The notes under the pieces: generated by a model
Databases searched by the model: none
Seen by the model: the letters and a program-made list of their open reading frames with translations, nothing else
Told to the model about the DNA's origin: nothing
Made by a program: the position numbers and the translations under genes
DNA from: Noviherbaspirillum suwonense
GTDB lineage: Bacteria > Pseudomonadota > Gammaproteobacteria > Burkholderiales > Burkholderiaceae_D
Assembly: GCF_900182955.1 (NCBI RefSeq)
Contig: NZ_FXUL01000010.1
Coordinates: 124,001-188,000 of the forward strand
DNA length: 64,000 nt
Direction of reading: 5' to 3'
Shown: piece after piece, positions 9,538 through 18,352 of the stretch
Layout: every line of letters begins with the position of its first letter
Position numbering within the stretch: the stretch's first letter is position 1

Positions 9538-10170
9538 TCAGACTGCCACCGCCACGCCCCAGAAGTTATAGGCGAACGGCCGCGGACCCGGCAGGTAGCC
9601 GGTCTGCAGGTCGACGAAGCGAAAGCCCGCCTGCTGCAGCAGGGCGGGAATGTCGCGGTCGAGATGGCAGCCGCCGGCCATCCTGGACCAGGCCGGCGTC
9701 AGCCTGCGCTGCCAGGCCCTGACCGAGGCGTCGCGGGCGAGACCGTGCTCGCAAAAGATCAGCTGGCCGCTCGGCTTGAGCACCCGCCGCATTTCGCGCA
9801 GCGCCGCGGCCGGGTCCGGAATCGTGCACAGCGAATACGTGACCAGCACGGTGTCGAATGCGCCGTCCTCGAACGGAATGCGTTCCGCCGACAGCGCGAC
9901 GAGCTGCACCTCGATGCCGGCGGCGGCAGCGCGCTTGCGCGCCAGCCGGTGCATCTCCACGCCCGGGTCCAGCCCGATCAATTCCGCGACCCGCGACCTG
10001 TCGTAATAGGCCAGGTTCAGGCCGGTGCCGATGCCGATCTCCAGCACCCGGCCGGATGCCAGCGGCACGACCTTCCGGCGCTGGCGCGAAAACGGCCCGA
10101 TGCCGCAGGCGACATCCAGCAGCCAGGGCAGCAGGCGCCGCTCGTACCAGTTGGGCTTGTCCGCGCTCAT
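9538..10170 (-). CDS. Class I SAM-dependent methyltransferase
   Basis: A 210-residue protein with the Rossmann-type SAM-binding motif VLEIGIGTGLNLAYY, the acidic loop LIGLDPGVEM, motif II-like FDTVLVTYSLCTIPDPAAAL and the following EMRRVLKPSGQLIFCEHG. This pattern matches UbiE/phosphatidylethanolamine-type small methyltransferases, but the methyl acceptor is unknown. Its ATG overlaps the stop codon of the flavin monooxygenase gene in an ATGA (10167-10170), so the two are translationally coupled and probably work in the same pathway. Confidence 0.85.
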   Translation of the reverse strand: MSADKPNWYERRLLPWLLDVACGIGPFSRQRRKVVPLASGRVLEIGIGTGLNLAYYDRSRVAELIGLDPGVEMHRLARKRAAAAGIEVQLVALSAERIPFEDGAFDTVLVTYSLCTIPDPAAALREMRRVLKPSGQLIFCEHGLARDASVRAWQRRLTPAWSRMAGGCHLDRDIPALLQQAGFRFVDLQTGYLPGPRPFAYNFWGVAVAV

Positions 10171-11339
10171 CGCAGCGCTCCCGTTTCGGCGGGTGCGCTG
10201 CCGTGTCCCTGCCCCTGCGTCCGTGCGTGGATGACCGCGGCAATGTGCTGCGCCTGCAGCGCGATCCGGCGCAGCATGCCTTCCGGCGAATGGGTGTCGA
10301 AGCCGGCGAAGTACAGCCCGGCATGCATGCCAGCGCCGATCTCCTGCCGCGGCAGGCCGTCGTCGTCGAGCGCCAGCGGCTGGTCGGGAAAGAGCTGCGC
10401 CAGCTGCGGCTGGTAGCCGGTGGCGAGGATCACCGCATCGAACGCCGCCTCCCCGCCGTCGGCGAAGACCACGCCGCGCGGCAGGAAGCGCCGGATCGCG
10501 GGCCGCACGCCGATGTCGCCGCGCCGTATGCGGGCGACCGTGCCGGTGTCGATCAGCGGCGCGCGGCCCGTATCGCGCACCTGGCGCATCGGCGCCAGCG
10601 AGGACGTGATTATGCCCCAGCGCCGCAGGTCGCCTACCGTCATGTCCCGCAGCACGGCCGACACCGCGTCGCCCCACGACGGCGGCAGCCGCGACAGCAG
10701 CAGCGCGGTCAGGTGCACCGGCACGCCCAGCACATCGCGATAGACGATGTTCTGCGGCGAGCGCACCGACAGCGTCACCTCCACGCCCTGCTGGGCAAGG
10801 TCCAGCGCAATCTCGGCGCCGCTGTTGCCGAGGCCGACGACCAGCACCCGCCGGCCCGAAAACTGCGCCGCATTCCGGTAAACCCGGCTGTGCATGACGG
10901 TCCCTGAGAACCGTGCCTGCCCTTCGAACGCCGGCATGCGCGGCGCCCGGTTGGCGCCGGTCGCCACGACCACGTGCCGCGCGCGATAGGACCTGCCGGA
11001 TGCGGTGGCCGCGGCCCAGCCGCCGTCGCCGGAAGTCACCTTCAGCACCTGCTGGCCGAAGTCGGGGCGAATCCCGAAATGGCGTGCGTAGCCTTCGAGG
11101 TAATCGACCATCTGCTGGCGCGACGGATAGCGCGGCGTACCCCGCGGAAACCGCATGCCCGGCATCGCCGACCAGGCCTTGACCGTATGCAGGCGCAGCC
11201 GGTCGTAATGGCCGCGCCATGACGCGCCGACATCGGCGGCGGCGTCGACGACCCGCGCCGGCATCCCGCGCTGCGCCAGGCAGCCCGCGCAAGCCAGGCC
11301 GGCCGGCCCCGCGCCGATGACGAGTATGTCGTGTTCCAT
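10167..11339 (-). CDS. Flavin-containing monooxygenase (FAD/NADPH)
   Basis: A 390-residue flavoprotein. The N-terminus DILVIGAGPAGLACAGCLA is the FAD-binding GxGxxG fold; FSGTVMHSRVY is the FxGxxxHxxxY fingerprint of flavin-containing and Baeyer-Villiger monooxygenases; VVGLGNSGAEIALDL is the NADPH-binding GxGxxG; ILATGYQPQL is the late ATG motif. It would oxygenate a small soft nucleophile or a ketone; the substrate is not visible. The ATG at 11339 has GGAGGCAG upstream and places the FAD motif at the N-terminus, as usual. It is coupled to the methyltransferase and divergent from the two-component system. Confidence 0.9.
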   Translation of the reverse strand: MEHDILVIGAGPAGLACAGCLAQRGMPARVVDAAADVGASWRGHYDRLRLHTVKAWSAMPGMRFPRGTPRYPSRQQMVDYLEGYARHFGIRPDFGQQVLKVTSGDGGWAAATASGRSYRARHVVVATGANRAPRMPAFEGQARFSGTVMHSRVYRNAAQFSGRRVLVVGLGNSGAEIALDLAQQGVEVTLSVRSPQNIVYRDVLGVPVHLTALLLSRLPPSWGDAVSAVLRDMTVGDLRRWGIITSSLAPMRQVRDTGRAPLIDTGTVARIRRGDIGVRPAIRRFLPRGVVFADGGEAAFDAVILATGYQPQLAQLFPDQPLALDDDGLPRQEIGAGMHAGLYFAGFDTHSPEGMLRRIALQAQHIAAVIHARTQGQGHGSAPAETGALR

Positions 11340-11488
11340 TGCCTGCCTCCTTGCTGCCGCGCCCTGCCCGCTATCTTGCGCCGGAATGCGAGGCCGGGTG
11401 CGATCGCCACGCAATGCGCGCATACTCGGCTAGAATCCCGCTAGCCCGTCCCTGTCCGTGTACCTGTTCCCTTGCCTGCCCCTGTCCC

Positions 11489-12166
11489 ATGCGCATACTC
11501 CTGGTCGAGGATGATGAAATACTAGCCGATGCACTGTACCGCACGCTGGTGCAGTCCGCCTACGCGGTCGACCTGGCCAACCATGGCGAGCAGGCCGACC
11601 GCGCGCTGTCCACCCATACCTATGACCTGGTGGTGCTCGATGTCGGCCTGCCCGGCATCGGCGGCTTCGAGATCCTGCGCCGCCTGCGCGCCCGCAAGTC
11701 CCGCGTCCCGGTCCTGCTGCTGACCGCGCTCGACGCGCTGGCGGACCGGGTGCGCGGCCTCGACCTCGGCGCCGACGACTACCTGACCAAGCCCTTCGAC
11801 CTGCCCGAACTCGAAGCCCGCGTGCGCGCGCTGCTGCGGCGCGGGCATGGCAGCTCCACGCCCGAGCTGCACCATGGCCGGCTGCGGCTCGACACGACCG
11901 GGCGGCGCCTGTATTACGACGACCAGCCGGTCGAGCTGTCGGCCCGCGAGCTGGCGCTGTTCGAGCTGCTGCTGATGCGGGAAGGCCGCGTGGTCAGCAA
12001 GGAGCACATGGTCAACCACCTGTACGGCTGGGGCGACGAGGTCGGCACCAACGCAATGGAAGTCTACGTCTACCGCGTGCGCAAGAAGCTGGAGTCCTAT
12101 GGCTGCACCATCCGCACCATACGCGGCATGGGCTACCTGATGGAGCGCTTCGATGGGGAGTCGTAG
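11489..12166 (+). CDS. OmpR-family response regulator (TctD type)
   Basis: A 225-residue two-domain regulator. The receiver domain (MRILLVEDDE) has the acidic pocket, phospho-acceptor Asp51 in LVVLDVGLPG and the conserved Lys in DYLTKPFDLPEL; the C-terminal half is an OmpR winged helix (LSARELALFELLL, ending RTIRGMGYLM). Its reading frame overlaps the histidine kinase gene by 14 bases, so the pair is one operon. The ATG at 11489 lacks a Shine-Dalgarno; the leader is pyrimidine-rich with repeated CCTGTCC. A TAGAAT hexamer at 11431-11436 is a likely -10 box. Confidence 0.92.
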   Translation: MRILLVEDDEILADALYRTLVQSAYAVDLANHGEQADRALSTHTYDLVVLDVGLPGIGGFEILRRLRARKSRVPVLLLTALDALADRVRGLDLGADDYLTKPFDLPELEARVRALLRRGHGSSTPELHHGRLRLDTTGRRLYYDDQPVELSARELALFELLLMREGRVVSKEHMVNHLYGWGDEVGTNAMEVYVYRVRKKLESYGCTIRTIRGMGYLMERFDGES

Positions 12167-13583
12167 GCCGACGCTGCAGAAGAAGCTGCTGGCCTGGCTG
12201 CTCGGGCCGCTGCTCGGCCTGCTGGCTGTCGACACCGTCGTCACCTGGTCGACCTCGTCCGGTTTTTCCAACCATGCCTACGACCGCTCGCTGGAGGAAA
12301 TGGCGCGCGAGGTCGTGCTGCACGTGCGGCCCGGCGCGGGCCGCCCGGTGTTCGCGATGCCGGCCGAGGCCGAGCGCATCCTGCGCGTCGACCAGGACGA
12401 CCGGGTCTATTTCAAGGTGTCGGCCGCCGACGGCGCGCTGATCGGCGGCGACGCGGAACTGGCGGCGCCGCCGTCGCCGGTCACGCCCGGCCAGCCGCTG
12501 TTCTACAACGGCATGCTGCACGGCGAACCCGTCCGGGTCGTCGCCGCGCGGGTGCCGGTCGGCGGCCAGGATGCGGCGCAGCCGCTGGCCCAGGTGCAGG
12601 TGCAGGTGGCCGAGACCCTGAACCGGCGCAGCAGGCTGACCAGGGATATCCTGGCCAGCGTGTTCCTGCCGCAGCTGCTGCTGATCCTGTGCGCCAGCGC
12701 CGCCGTCTACTTCGGCGTGCGCCAGGGCTTGCTGCCGCTGCAGCGGCTGCGGCGCGCCGTGTCCGCCCGCTCCCACCTCGACCTCAGCCCGATCGAGGCG
12801 AGCAACGTGCCCGGCGAGGTCATGCCGCTGGTCGACGAGGTCAACGACCTGCTGCGCCGCCTCGGCACCACGCTGAATTTCCAGAACCGCTTCATCGCCG
12901 ACGCCGCGCACCAGCTGAGGACGCCGGTGGCCGGCATGAAGGCGCAGATCGAGCTGGCGCTGCGCGAGACCGACCGCGCCCGGCTGCAGCATTCGATCGG
13001 CCAGCTCTACCACAGCGCCGACCGGCTGTCGCGGCTGGTCAGCCAGCTGCTGTCGCTGGCGCGCAATGAGCCGGGCGCGGTGGAAAGCGTCGCGCTGCAC
13101 ACGCTGGACCTGAATGCGCTGGCGCTGGAAGTGACGATGGAATGGGTGCCCGAGGCGCTGCGGCGCAATGTCGACCTCGGCTTCGAGGGCGCGGACGGCG
13201 AGGTCGTCATCGACGGCGACACGCACCGGCTGCGCGAGCTCATCAATAACCTGATCGACAATGCGGTGCGCTACAGCCAGGACATGGGCAGCGTGACGGT
13301 GCGGGTGGCCGCCGGCGAGCAGCGGCAGCTGTCGATCAGCGACGACGGGCCGCGCATCCCGGTTGAGGAGCGCGAGCGCATCTTCCAGCGCTTTCACCGG
13401 CTGCTGGGCAGCCATGTCGACGGCAGCGGGCTGGGCCTGGCCATCGTCAGTGAAATCGCGGCGCTGCACAACGCGCATATCACGCTGGAGGAAGACCTCG
13501 ACGGCGTCGGCAATACCTTCACCGTGTTCTTCCCGGCGCCGCGCACGCGCCCGGATGCCGGCGCGCAGCCGGGACACGGCTGA
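12153..13583 (+). CDS. Sensor histidine kinase (TctE/QseC-like)
   Basis: A 476-residue membrane kinase: first membrane helix about 12-30, periplasmic sensor of the two-component-sensor-kinase N-terminal (TctE) type to about 165, second helix about 168-188, HAMP-like linker, then the H-box FIADAAHQLRTPVAGM with phospho-acceptor His253, N box LINNLIDNAVRYS, and GSGLGLAIV. The G1 box reads DDGPRIP where kinases of this group have DDGPGIP, an unusual Gly-to-Arg change in the ATP-binding site. TctE-type sensors respond to organic acids; the tctCBA operon 3 kb away is an obvious but unproven target. Confidence 0.9.
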   Translation: MGSRRPTLQKKLLAWLLGPLLGLLAVDTVVTWSTSSGFSNHAYDRSLEEMAREVVLHVRPGAGRPVFAMPAEAERILRVDQDDRVYFKVSAADGALIGGDAELAAPPSPVTPGQPLFYNGMLHGEPVRVVAARVPVGGQDAAQPLAQVQVQVAETLNRRSRLTRDILASVFLPQLLLILCASAAVYFGVRQGLLPLQRLRRAVSARSHLDLSPIEASNVPGEVMPLVDEVNDLLRRLGTTLNFQNRFIADAAHQLRTPVAGMKAQIELALRETDRARLQHSIGQLYHSADRLSRLVSQLLSLARNEPGAVESVALHTLDLNALALEVTMEWVPEALRRNVDLGFEGADGEVVIDGDTHRLRELINNLIDNAVRYSQDMGSVTVRVAAGEQRQLSISDDGPRIPVEERERIFQRFHRLLGSHVDGSGLGLAIVSEIAALHNAHITLEEDLDGVGNTFTVFFPAPRTRPDAGAQPGHG

Positions 13584-13618
13584 TTTCTCCGCACTGTAAG
13601 CGTGGCGTAAGGTGTGCG

Positions 13619-13642
13619 ACAGGAAGGCGAAAGCCTGCCTGT
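13619..13642 (+). terminator. GAAA-capped hairpin between the kinase and terC
   Basis: ACAGGAAGGC (13619-13628) pairs with GCCTGCCTGT (13633-13642) with one mismatch, closed by a GAAA tetraloop and followed by TTATCC. It begins 36 bases after the kinase stop and 63 before the TerC start, so it can be either the terminator of the two-component operon or a structure in the terC leader. Confidence 0.45.
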
Positions 13643-13704
13643 TTATCCTTGCGGGCGACGCCGTGCCCATCCGGGCCCGGCCAGCAACCCACAAGGAGAC
13701 ACGT

Positions 13705-14382
13705 GTGACCATGCTTACAACGCCGGAATTCTGGCTTGCCCTGATGCAGATCATCCTGATCAATATCGTACTGTCCGGCGACAATGCCGTCGTCATCGCG
13801 CTCGCCTCGCGCTCGCTGCCACCGGCGCAGCAGAGAAAGGCCATCCTGTTCGGCAGCGTCGGCGCAATCGTGCTGCGTATCGTCCTCACCTTCTTCGCGG
13901 TCTACCTGCTGTCCCTGCCCTACCTGAAGTTCGCCGGCGCCGTCCTGCTGCTGTGGATAGGCGTGAACCTGCTGAAGGAAGATGACGACGACGCCGACCT
14001 CGAGGGCCATTCCAACCTGGCCGCGGCGATCAAGACCATCATCGTTGCCGACCTGGTCATGAGCCTGGATAACGTGATCGGCGTTGCCGCCGCCGCCAAG
14101 GGCAACCTGGTGCTGCTGGTGATCGGCCTGGGCGTGAGCATCCCGCTGATCATCTACGGCAGCACGCTGATCCTGAAACTGATGAACCGCTTTCCCGTCA
14201 TCATCACCATCGGCGCGGCGCTGCTGGGATGGGTGGCCGGCGAGATGGCGTTCTCCGACCCGTCCATCAACGCCTGGGCCGAAAGCCATCACAACATGCA
14301 CCTGATCCCGCCGGTGCTGTGCGCGCTGCTGGTGGTCGCCGCCGGGAAATTCCTGCAGGGCCAGAATCGGCAAGCCTCGTAA
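13705..14382 (+). CDS. TerC-family integral membrane protein
   Basis: About 225 residues with seven or so membrane helices. The two family motifs with membrane aspartates are present: LSGDNAVVIALASR near the N-terminus and SLDNVIGVAAAAKG in the second half, a pseudo-repeat typical of TerC/YjbE/YkoY proteins. Members of this group export manganese or help load it into secreted enzymes; tellurite resistance is not implied. A GTG at 13705 sits six bases after AAGGAG and is preferred to the ATG six bases further on. I looked for the manganese riboswitch often found before such genes and did not find its conserved sequences. Confidence 0.88.
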   Translation: MTMLTTPEFWLALMQIILINIVLSGDNAVVIALASRSLPPAQQRKAILFGSVGAIVLRIVLTFFAVYLLSLPYLKFAGAVLLLWIGVNLLKEDDDDADLEGHSNLAAAIKTIIVADLVMSLDNVIGVAAAAKGNLVLLVIGLGVSIPLIIYGSTLILKLMNRFPVIITIGAALLGWVAGEMAFSDPSINAWAESHHNMHLIPPVLCALLVVAAGKFLQGQNRQAS

Positions 14383-14449
14383 GGACGCCGGGACGCCGAC
14401 AGCGTAAGCGCAGGAGGAAGCCGTCGCCGCGCCAGCTTTGCGCGGCGGG

Positions 14450-14480
14450 AAAAAAAGAGCTGCCGGGTAAGCGGCAGCTC
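14450..14480 (-). terminator. Intrinsic terminator of oxlT
   Basis: On the minus strand GAGCTGCCG and CGGCAGCTC (9 bp, 6-base loop, 14457-14480) are followed by seven T residues (14456-14450), a textbook Rho-independent terminator 43 bases after the oxlT stop. Immediately to its left a second GC stem (14425-14432 with 14440-14447) follows the TerC gene on the plus strand. Confidence 0.9.
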
Positions 14481-14523
14481 CTGTTACCTGCAGCGATATG
14501 CATCGCTGCCTTCAGTCCGGCGA

Positions 14524-15864
14524 TCAGGCCGGCCGGGCGCCCTGCATTCGACCTGCCGCCAGGGCCGCGGCATTTTCCCCATCCAGCATGTTCCTCGACT
14601 TCATCACATGCTTTGCAAGGACCGGTCTGAGCACCATGATGGCAAGGAAGGCCGCCGTCAGGTCCATGCAGGCCACGGTGTACAGCACGGTCGACCAGGT
14701 GCCGGTCGCTTCCATCAGCAGGTTGCCCATCGGGACCAGGATCGCACCGATACCTTTTGCCGTGTAGAGCACGCCGTAGATCTTGCCGATGTGCTTGGTG
14801 CCGAACGCGTCGCCTGCCAGTGCCGAGAACAGCGAATAGACTTCACCCCAGGCCAGGAACACCACGCCCGACAGGATCAGGAAGGCGTAGGGATTGTGGC
14901 CGAAGTAGCCCAGCGCGACGATGCCGCAGCCTTCCAGCGTGAACGCGATCACCATCGTCTTTTCACGGCCGATATTGTCCGAGATCCAGCCAAAGAACGG
15001 ACGCGAGATGCCGTTCATGATCCGGTCCAGCATCAGGGCCAGTGGCAGCGCCGCCATCACGAAGAAGTACAGGTCGACCTGGAATTCCTTCACGCCCAGA
15101 TCCTTGGCGATGACGCCCAGTTGCGCAACAGCCATCAGGCCGCCGGTCACGACGAGGATGAACATCAGGAACATCAGCCAGAAGAGCTTGGTGTTCAGCG
15201 CTTCCTTCAGGGTGTAGTCGCGGGTAGCCTGGACCAGCTTGTGCGAGGCCTTGGTCTCGTTGGCTTTCGGCGAGCGGAGGAACCATGCCGCGACGAATGC
15301 GAGCGATCCCTGCAGCAGTCCGAAGAACATGAAGGTTTGCTGGAAGCCGGCCGATTCGATCATGGCTGCAATCGGAAGGATCGTCGCCGCGGAGCCTGCG
15401 CCATAACCGCCTGCCGTGAGACCGACTGCCAGGCCGCGGCGATCGGGGAACCACTTCAATGCGTTGTTGATGCAGGTTGCATAGATCGAGCCGACGCCAA
15501 TGCCGCCCAGCGCAGCGCCGATGTAATAGCCCAGCAGCGTGGTGGCCTGCGAATTCATGATCCATGCAAGGCCGATGAAGATCGCGCCGAAGGCGACCAT
15601 CCAGCGCGGGCCGAATTTATCGATGAAGTGACCTTCGATCGGCGCGAGCCAGGTCTGTACCAGGACGAAGATGGTGAAGGCAATCTGGATCTCGGCGCGG
15701 GCCCAGCCGAATTTGGTCTGGATTTCCGGCACGAACAGGGTCCACGCATACTGGATGTTGGCGGTGGCGATCATGCAGATGACGCCGACGACAAGCTGTA
15801 TCCAGCGTGTCTTTGAAGAGGTGATTGGTGCCGGGTTCGACATTGACGACGTTACGCTGCTCAT
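14524..15864 (-). CDS. oxlT: Oxalate/formate antiporter, MFS
   Basis: A 446-residue twelve-helix transporter closely resembling OxlT, which exchanges external oxalate for internal formate and so drives proton consumption in oxalate-using bacteria. Visible marks are FGPRWMVAFGA after helix 2, LGGIGVGSIYATCINNALKW, an Arg-containing segment DRIMNGISRPFFGW and a Lys in YTAKGIGAILVP, consistent with the charged helix 8 and helix 11 residues that bind the dicarboxylate in the characterised protein. Strong Shine-Dalgarno AAGGAG precedes ATG. It stands as a single gene with a very long upstream region and its own terminator. No formyl-CoA transferase/oxalyl-CoA decarboxylase pair is in the window. 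Confidence 0.88.
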   Translation of the reverse strand: MSSVTSSMSNPAPITSSKTRWIQLVVGVICMIATANIQYAWTLFVPEIQTKFGWARAEIQIAFTIFVLVQTWLAPIEGHFIDKFGPRWMVAFGAIFIGLAWIMNSQATTLLGYYIGAALGGIGVGSIYATCINNALKWFPDRRGLAVGLTAGGYGAGSAATILPIAAMIESAGFQQTFMFFGLLQGSLAFVAAWFLRSPKANETKASHKLVQATRDYTLKEALNTKLFWLMFLMFILVVTGGLMAVAQLGVIAKDLGVKEFQVDLYFFVMAALPLALMLDRIMNGISRPFFGWISDNIGREKTMVIAFTLEGCGIVALGYFGHNPYAFLILSGVVFLAWGEVYSLFSALAGDAFGTKHIGKIYGVLYTAKGIGAILVPMGNLLMEATGTWSTVLYTVACMDLTAAFLAIMVLRPVLAKHVMKSRNMLDGENAAALAAGRMQGARPA

Positions 15865-15941
15865 TTTGCACTCCTTGCTTGGTGCCCCATGCCGCGGGCT
15901 TTTCGATTGGCAGTAATGGACAGACGTGCTGGCCCATTACA

Positions 15942-15963
15942 TGACGTATTGAAAATTACGTTA
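15942..15963. promoter_or_regulatory. Operator-like inverted repeat upstream of oxlT
   Basis: TGACGTA (15942-15948) and TACGTTA (15957-15963) form a near-perfect inverted repeat (six of seven pairs) with an 8-base AT-rich spacer, about 80 bases before the oxlT start. The size fits a dimeric repressor or activator site. The protein that binds it is unknown. Confidence 0.35.
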
Positions 15964-16703
15964 CGCACATTGGTCTCCGTTTTTTTATTTTGATGTTTTG
16001 ATTAAGTCGCGGCCGTTAAAGGAGGCGGCGCGTTAATCGTCTGTGCTTCAAGCCTTGGAGTGGTCTGCCTTTGCGGGCATGTGCAGCAACGGTGAGGTCG
16101 GTGCTTTCTATTGGTCATTGTCTGTCTCCGTTAGTTATATATATGTGATGCTTTACTGCTTATTGAAGCGATTGCTTGCGAATCCGGCGTGCCGGTCAAA
16201 CGCGGGAAACGAGGAAGACCGGCCTGCCGGTGTGTCCAGTCCATCCAGTCCAGCGCAGTCCAGCTCATTTCAGTTCAGCGGCAGGTAGCGTTGCCGGGAG
16301 CCCGGCGTCCCGACCTGCTGCATCGAATGGCAAGGCGGCGCGCAGGGATGCCGGAATGCCGCGCAAAATCAGATTGACATCAACCGGCCAGCCGGATCGG
16401 GCGGGGCGCAGTCCAGGCGCCGGCACGGCGGCTCGCGACGGCGAACCGGGGGAAGCGCCTGCAAATTTCAAGTCCACCGATAACCATCGAAGAGTCCCTC
16501 CTTGCCTTGACCTGCCTGAAGTCATCGCGCCGGATGCACCTGACAGCCTTTGCAACCTGAGGCCCATTCTCGAAGAACGATAATCCAGTCTCCTTGACCG
16601 CGGTTAAGTTTACAAAAATAGGATGATTGGACCTGCAAATGCCCGAACGCCGGCCAGAGCCTTGAAAGGCCGGCCAGCGGGGTCATGGGGGAGAGATGGG
16701 AAA

Positions 16704-16729
16704 GCCGCATGCAAGAAGGGGCATGCGGC
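16704..16729 (-). terminator. Probable terminator of the tctCBA operon
   Basis: GCCGCATGC (16704-16712) and GCATGCGGC (16721-16729) form a perfect 9-bp stem with an 8-base loop, followed on the minus strand by TTTCCC, about 105 bases after the tctA stop. A second hairpin, GCCGGCC (16649-16655) with GGCCGGC (16668-16674), lies just beyond it. The U run is short. Confidence 0.5.
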
Positions 16730-16834
16730 GGCCAGGCGGGAGCGGCTGGCGCGGGCGAAGGTGTCCTGCGCCGTCGCTTCAGGTTTTACAGATTCGACGC
16801 CAATGCCGCCTGCGGACGGGCCCGGGCGCCACGG

Positions 16835-18343
16835 CTACTCTTCGACGAAGGTCTCCTGCCGCTTCTTCGAGATCGCCGGGACCGCGATCACCGCCACCAG
16901 CGCCACGGCTGCCAGCAGCATCCCCAGCGACAGCGGGCGGGTCAGGAAGACCGTGAAGTCGCCCTGGGACAGCATCAGGCTGCGCCGCAGGTTTTCTTCC
17001 ATCATCGGGCCCAGGATGAAGCCGAGCAGCAGCGGCGCGGCTTCGCAGCCGAAGCGCACGAAGGCCACGCCCAGCACGCCGAACATCACGGTGATCAGCA
17101 CGTCGAAGGAATTGTTGTTGACGCTGTAGACGCCGATGCAGCAGAACATCAGGATGGCGGGATACAGCAGCCGGTACGGCACCTTGAGCAGCTGCACCCA
17201 GATGCCCACCAGCGGCAGGTTGAGGACGACCAGCATCGCGTTACCCAGCCACATCGACACGATCAGTCCCCAGAACAGCGTCGGGTTGCTGGTCATGACC
17301 TGCGGGCCGGGCTGGATGTTATGCACCATCATCGCGCCCACCATCAGCGCCATCACGGCGTTGGGCGGGATGCCCAGGGTCAGCAGGGGGATGAAGGACG
17401 TCTGCGCGCCGGCGTTGTTGGCCGACTCCGGGCCGGCGACCCCGCGGATATTGCCTTCGCCGAACGGGACCGCCGGATTGCGCGTGAGCTTCTTTTCCAT
17501 CGTGTAGGACGCAAAGGAGGCCAGCAGCGCGCCGCCGCCGGGCAGGATGCCCAGCGCCGAGCCGAGGCCGGTGCCGCGCAGGATGGCCGGCAGCGCATCC
17601 TTGAATTCGCTCCACGACAGCATCAGCCCGCCTACCTTGCTGGTGAAAACCTCGCGCTTGTCCTTGAGGTCGACATTGACGATGATCTCGACGAAGGCGA
17701 ACAGCGCCATTGCGATGCCGACGAAGCCGATGCCGTCGGACAGTTCGGGAATGTCGAAGGAAAAGCGGGCGATGCCGGAGTTGATGTCGGTGCCGACCAT
17801 GCCCAGCAGCAGGCCCAGCACGATCATGCACATGGCCTTGAGCAGCGAGCCGGAGGCCAGCACCACCGCGCCGACCAGGCCCAGGACCATCAGCGAAAAA
17901 TATTCGGACGGGCCGAATACCAGTGCCATTTCCGCCAGCGGCGCAGCGAAGGCAGCCAGGATCAGCACGCCGAAGCAGCCGGCGATGAAGGAGCCGATCG
18001 CCGACACCGCCAGCGCCGCGCCGGCCTTGCCGCGCCGCGCCATCTGGTGGCCGTCGAGCATCGTGACCACCGACGATGCCTCGCCCGGCAGGTTGACCAG
18101 GATGGCGGTGGTGGAGCCGCCGTACTGCGCGCCGTAATATATTCCGGACAGCATGATCAGCGCCGACACCGGCGGCAGCACGTAGGTGGCCGGCAGCAGC
18201 ATCGAGATGGTGGCGATCGGGCCGATGCCGGGCAGCACGCCGATCAGCGTGCCGAGCAGGCAGCCGATCAGGCAATACATCAGGTTGGTCGCGGTGAATG
18301 CGGTGTCGAAGCCGATTGCAAGGTTGTTCAGGAGGAGTTCCAT
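16835..18343 (-). CDS. tctA: Tripartite tricarboxylate transporter, large membrane subunit TctA
   Basis: A 502-residue protein with about twelve membrane helices that forms the translocation channel of the TTT transporter. Conserved TctA segments are clear: LGTLIGVLPGIGPIATISML near the N-terminus, GGSTTAILVNLPGEASSVVT, and in the second half LGILPGGGALLASFASYTME and GVAGPESANNAGAQTSFIPL, the last two mirroring the first as an internal repeat. It starts nine bases after tctB ends and is the last gene of tctC-tctB-tctA. The substrate (citrate or another carboxylate) is set by TctC and cannot be read from this subunit. Confidence 0.95.
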   Translation of the reverse strand: MELLLNNLAIGFDTAFTATNLMYCLIGCLLGTLIGVLPGIGPIATISMLLPATYVLPPVSALIMLSGIYYGAQYGGSTTAILVNLPGEASSVVTMLDGHQMARRGKAGAALAVSAIGSFIAGCFGVLILAAFAAPLAEMALVFGPSEYFSLMVLGLVGAVVLASGSLLKAMCMIVLGLLLGMVGTDINSGIARFSFDIPELSDGIGFVGIAMALFAFVEIIVNVDLKDKREVFTSKVGGLMLSWSEFKDALPAILRGTGLGSALGILPGGGALLASFASYTMEKKLTRNPAVPFGEGNIRGVAGPESANNAGAQTSFIPLLTLGIPPNAVMALMVGAMMVHNIQPGPQVMTSNPTLFWGLIVSMWLGNAMLVVLNLPLVGIWVQLLKVPYRLLYPAILMFCCIGVYSVNNNSFDVLITVMFGVLGVAFVRFGCEAAPLLLGFILGPMMEENLRRSLMLSQGDFTVFLTRPLSLGMLLAAVALVAVIAVPAISKKRQETFVEE

Positions 18344-18352
18344 GCGGTCTTT

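Larger units (their letters stand above)
15865..16834. other. 970-base intergenic region between oxlT and tctA
   Basis: No convincing protein gene. It contains, from left to right, an operator-like repeat (15942-15963), an AT-rich stretch with two short Shine-Dalgarno-preceded reading frames on the minus strand upstream of oxlT (16002-16118 and a four-codon one near 15970), an AT-rich TATATATA segment at 16135-16145 that could be the oxlT promoter, a run of CCAGT-type short repeats (16234-16265), and two hairpins near 16650-16730 that probably end the tct operon. The left third is clearly AT-richer than the surrounding genome. Confidence 0.6.

Noticed and set aside
13584-13710. Manganese (yybP-ykoY) riboswitch before the TerC gene
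   Set aside because: Expected from the gene family, but the conserved GGGGAGUAG and CUCA-type segments are not found; only a GAAA-capped hairpin is present.
16234-16265. CCAGT-type short tandem repeats
   Set aside because: Irregular spacing and very short units; likely slippage noise in a non-coding region, not an array.
16043-16583. Plus-strand reading frames in the oxlT-tctA gap
   Set aside because: No ribosome sites, Arg/Ala/Pro/Ser-rich translations typical of non-coding GC-rich DNA, no recognisable motif.
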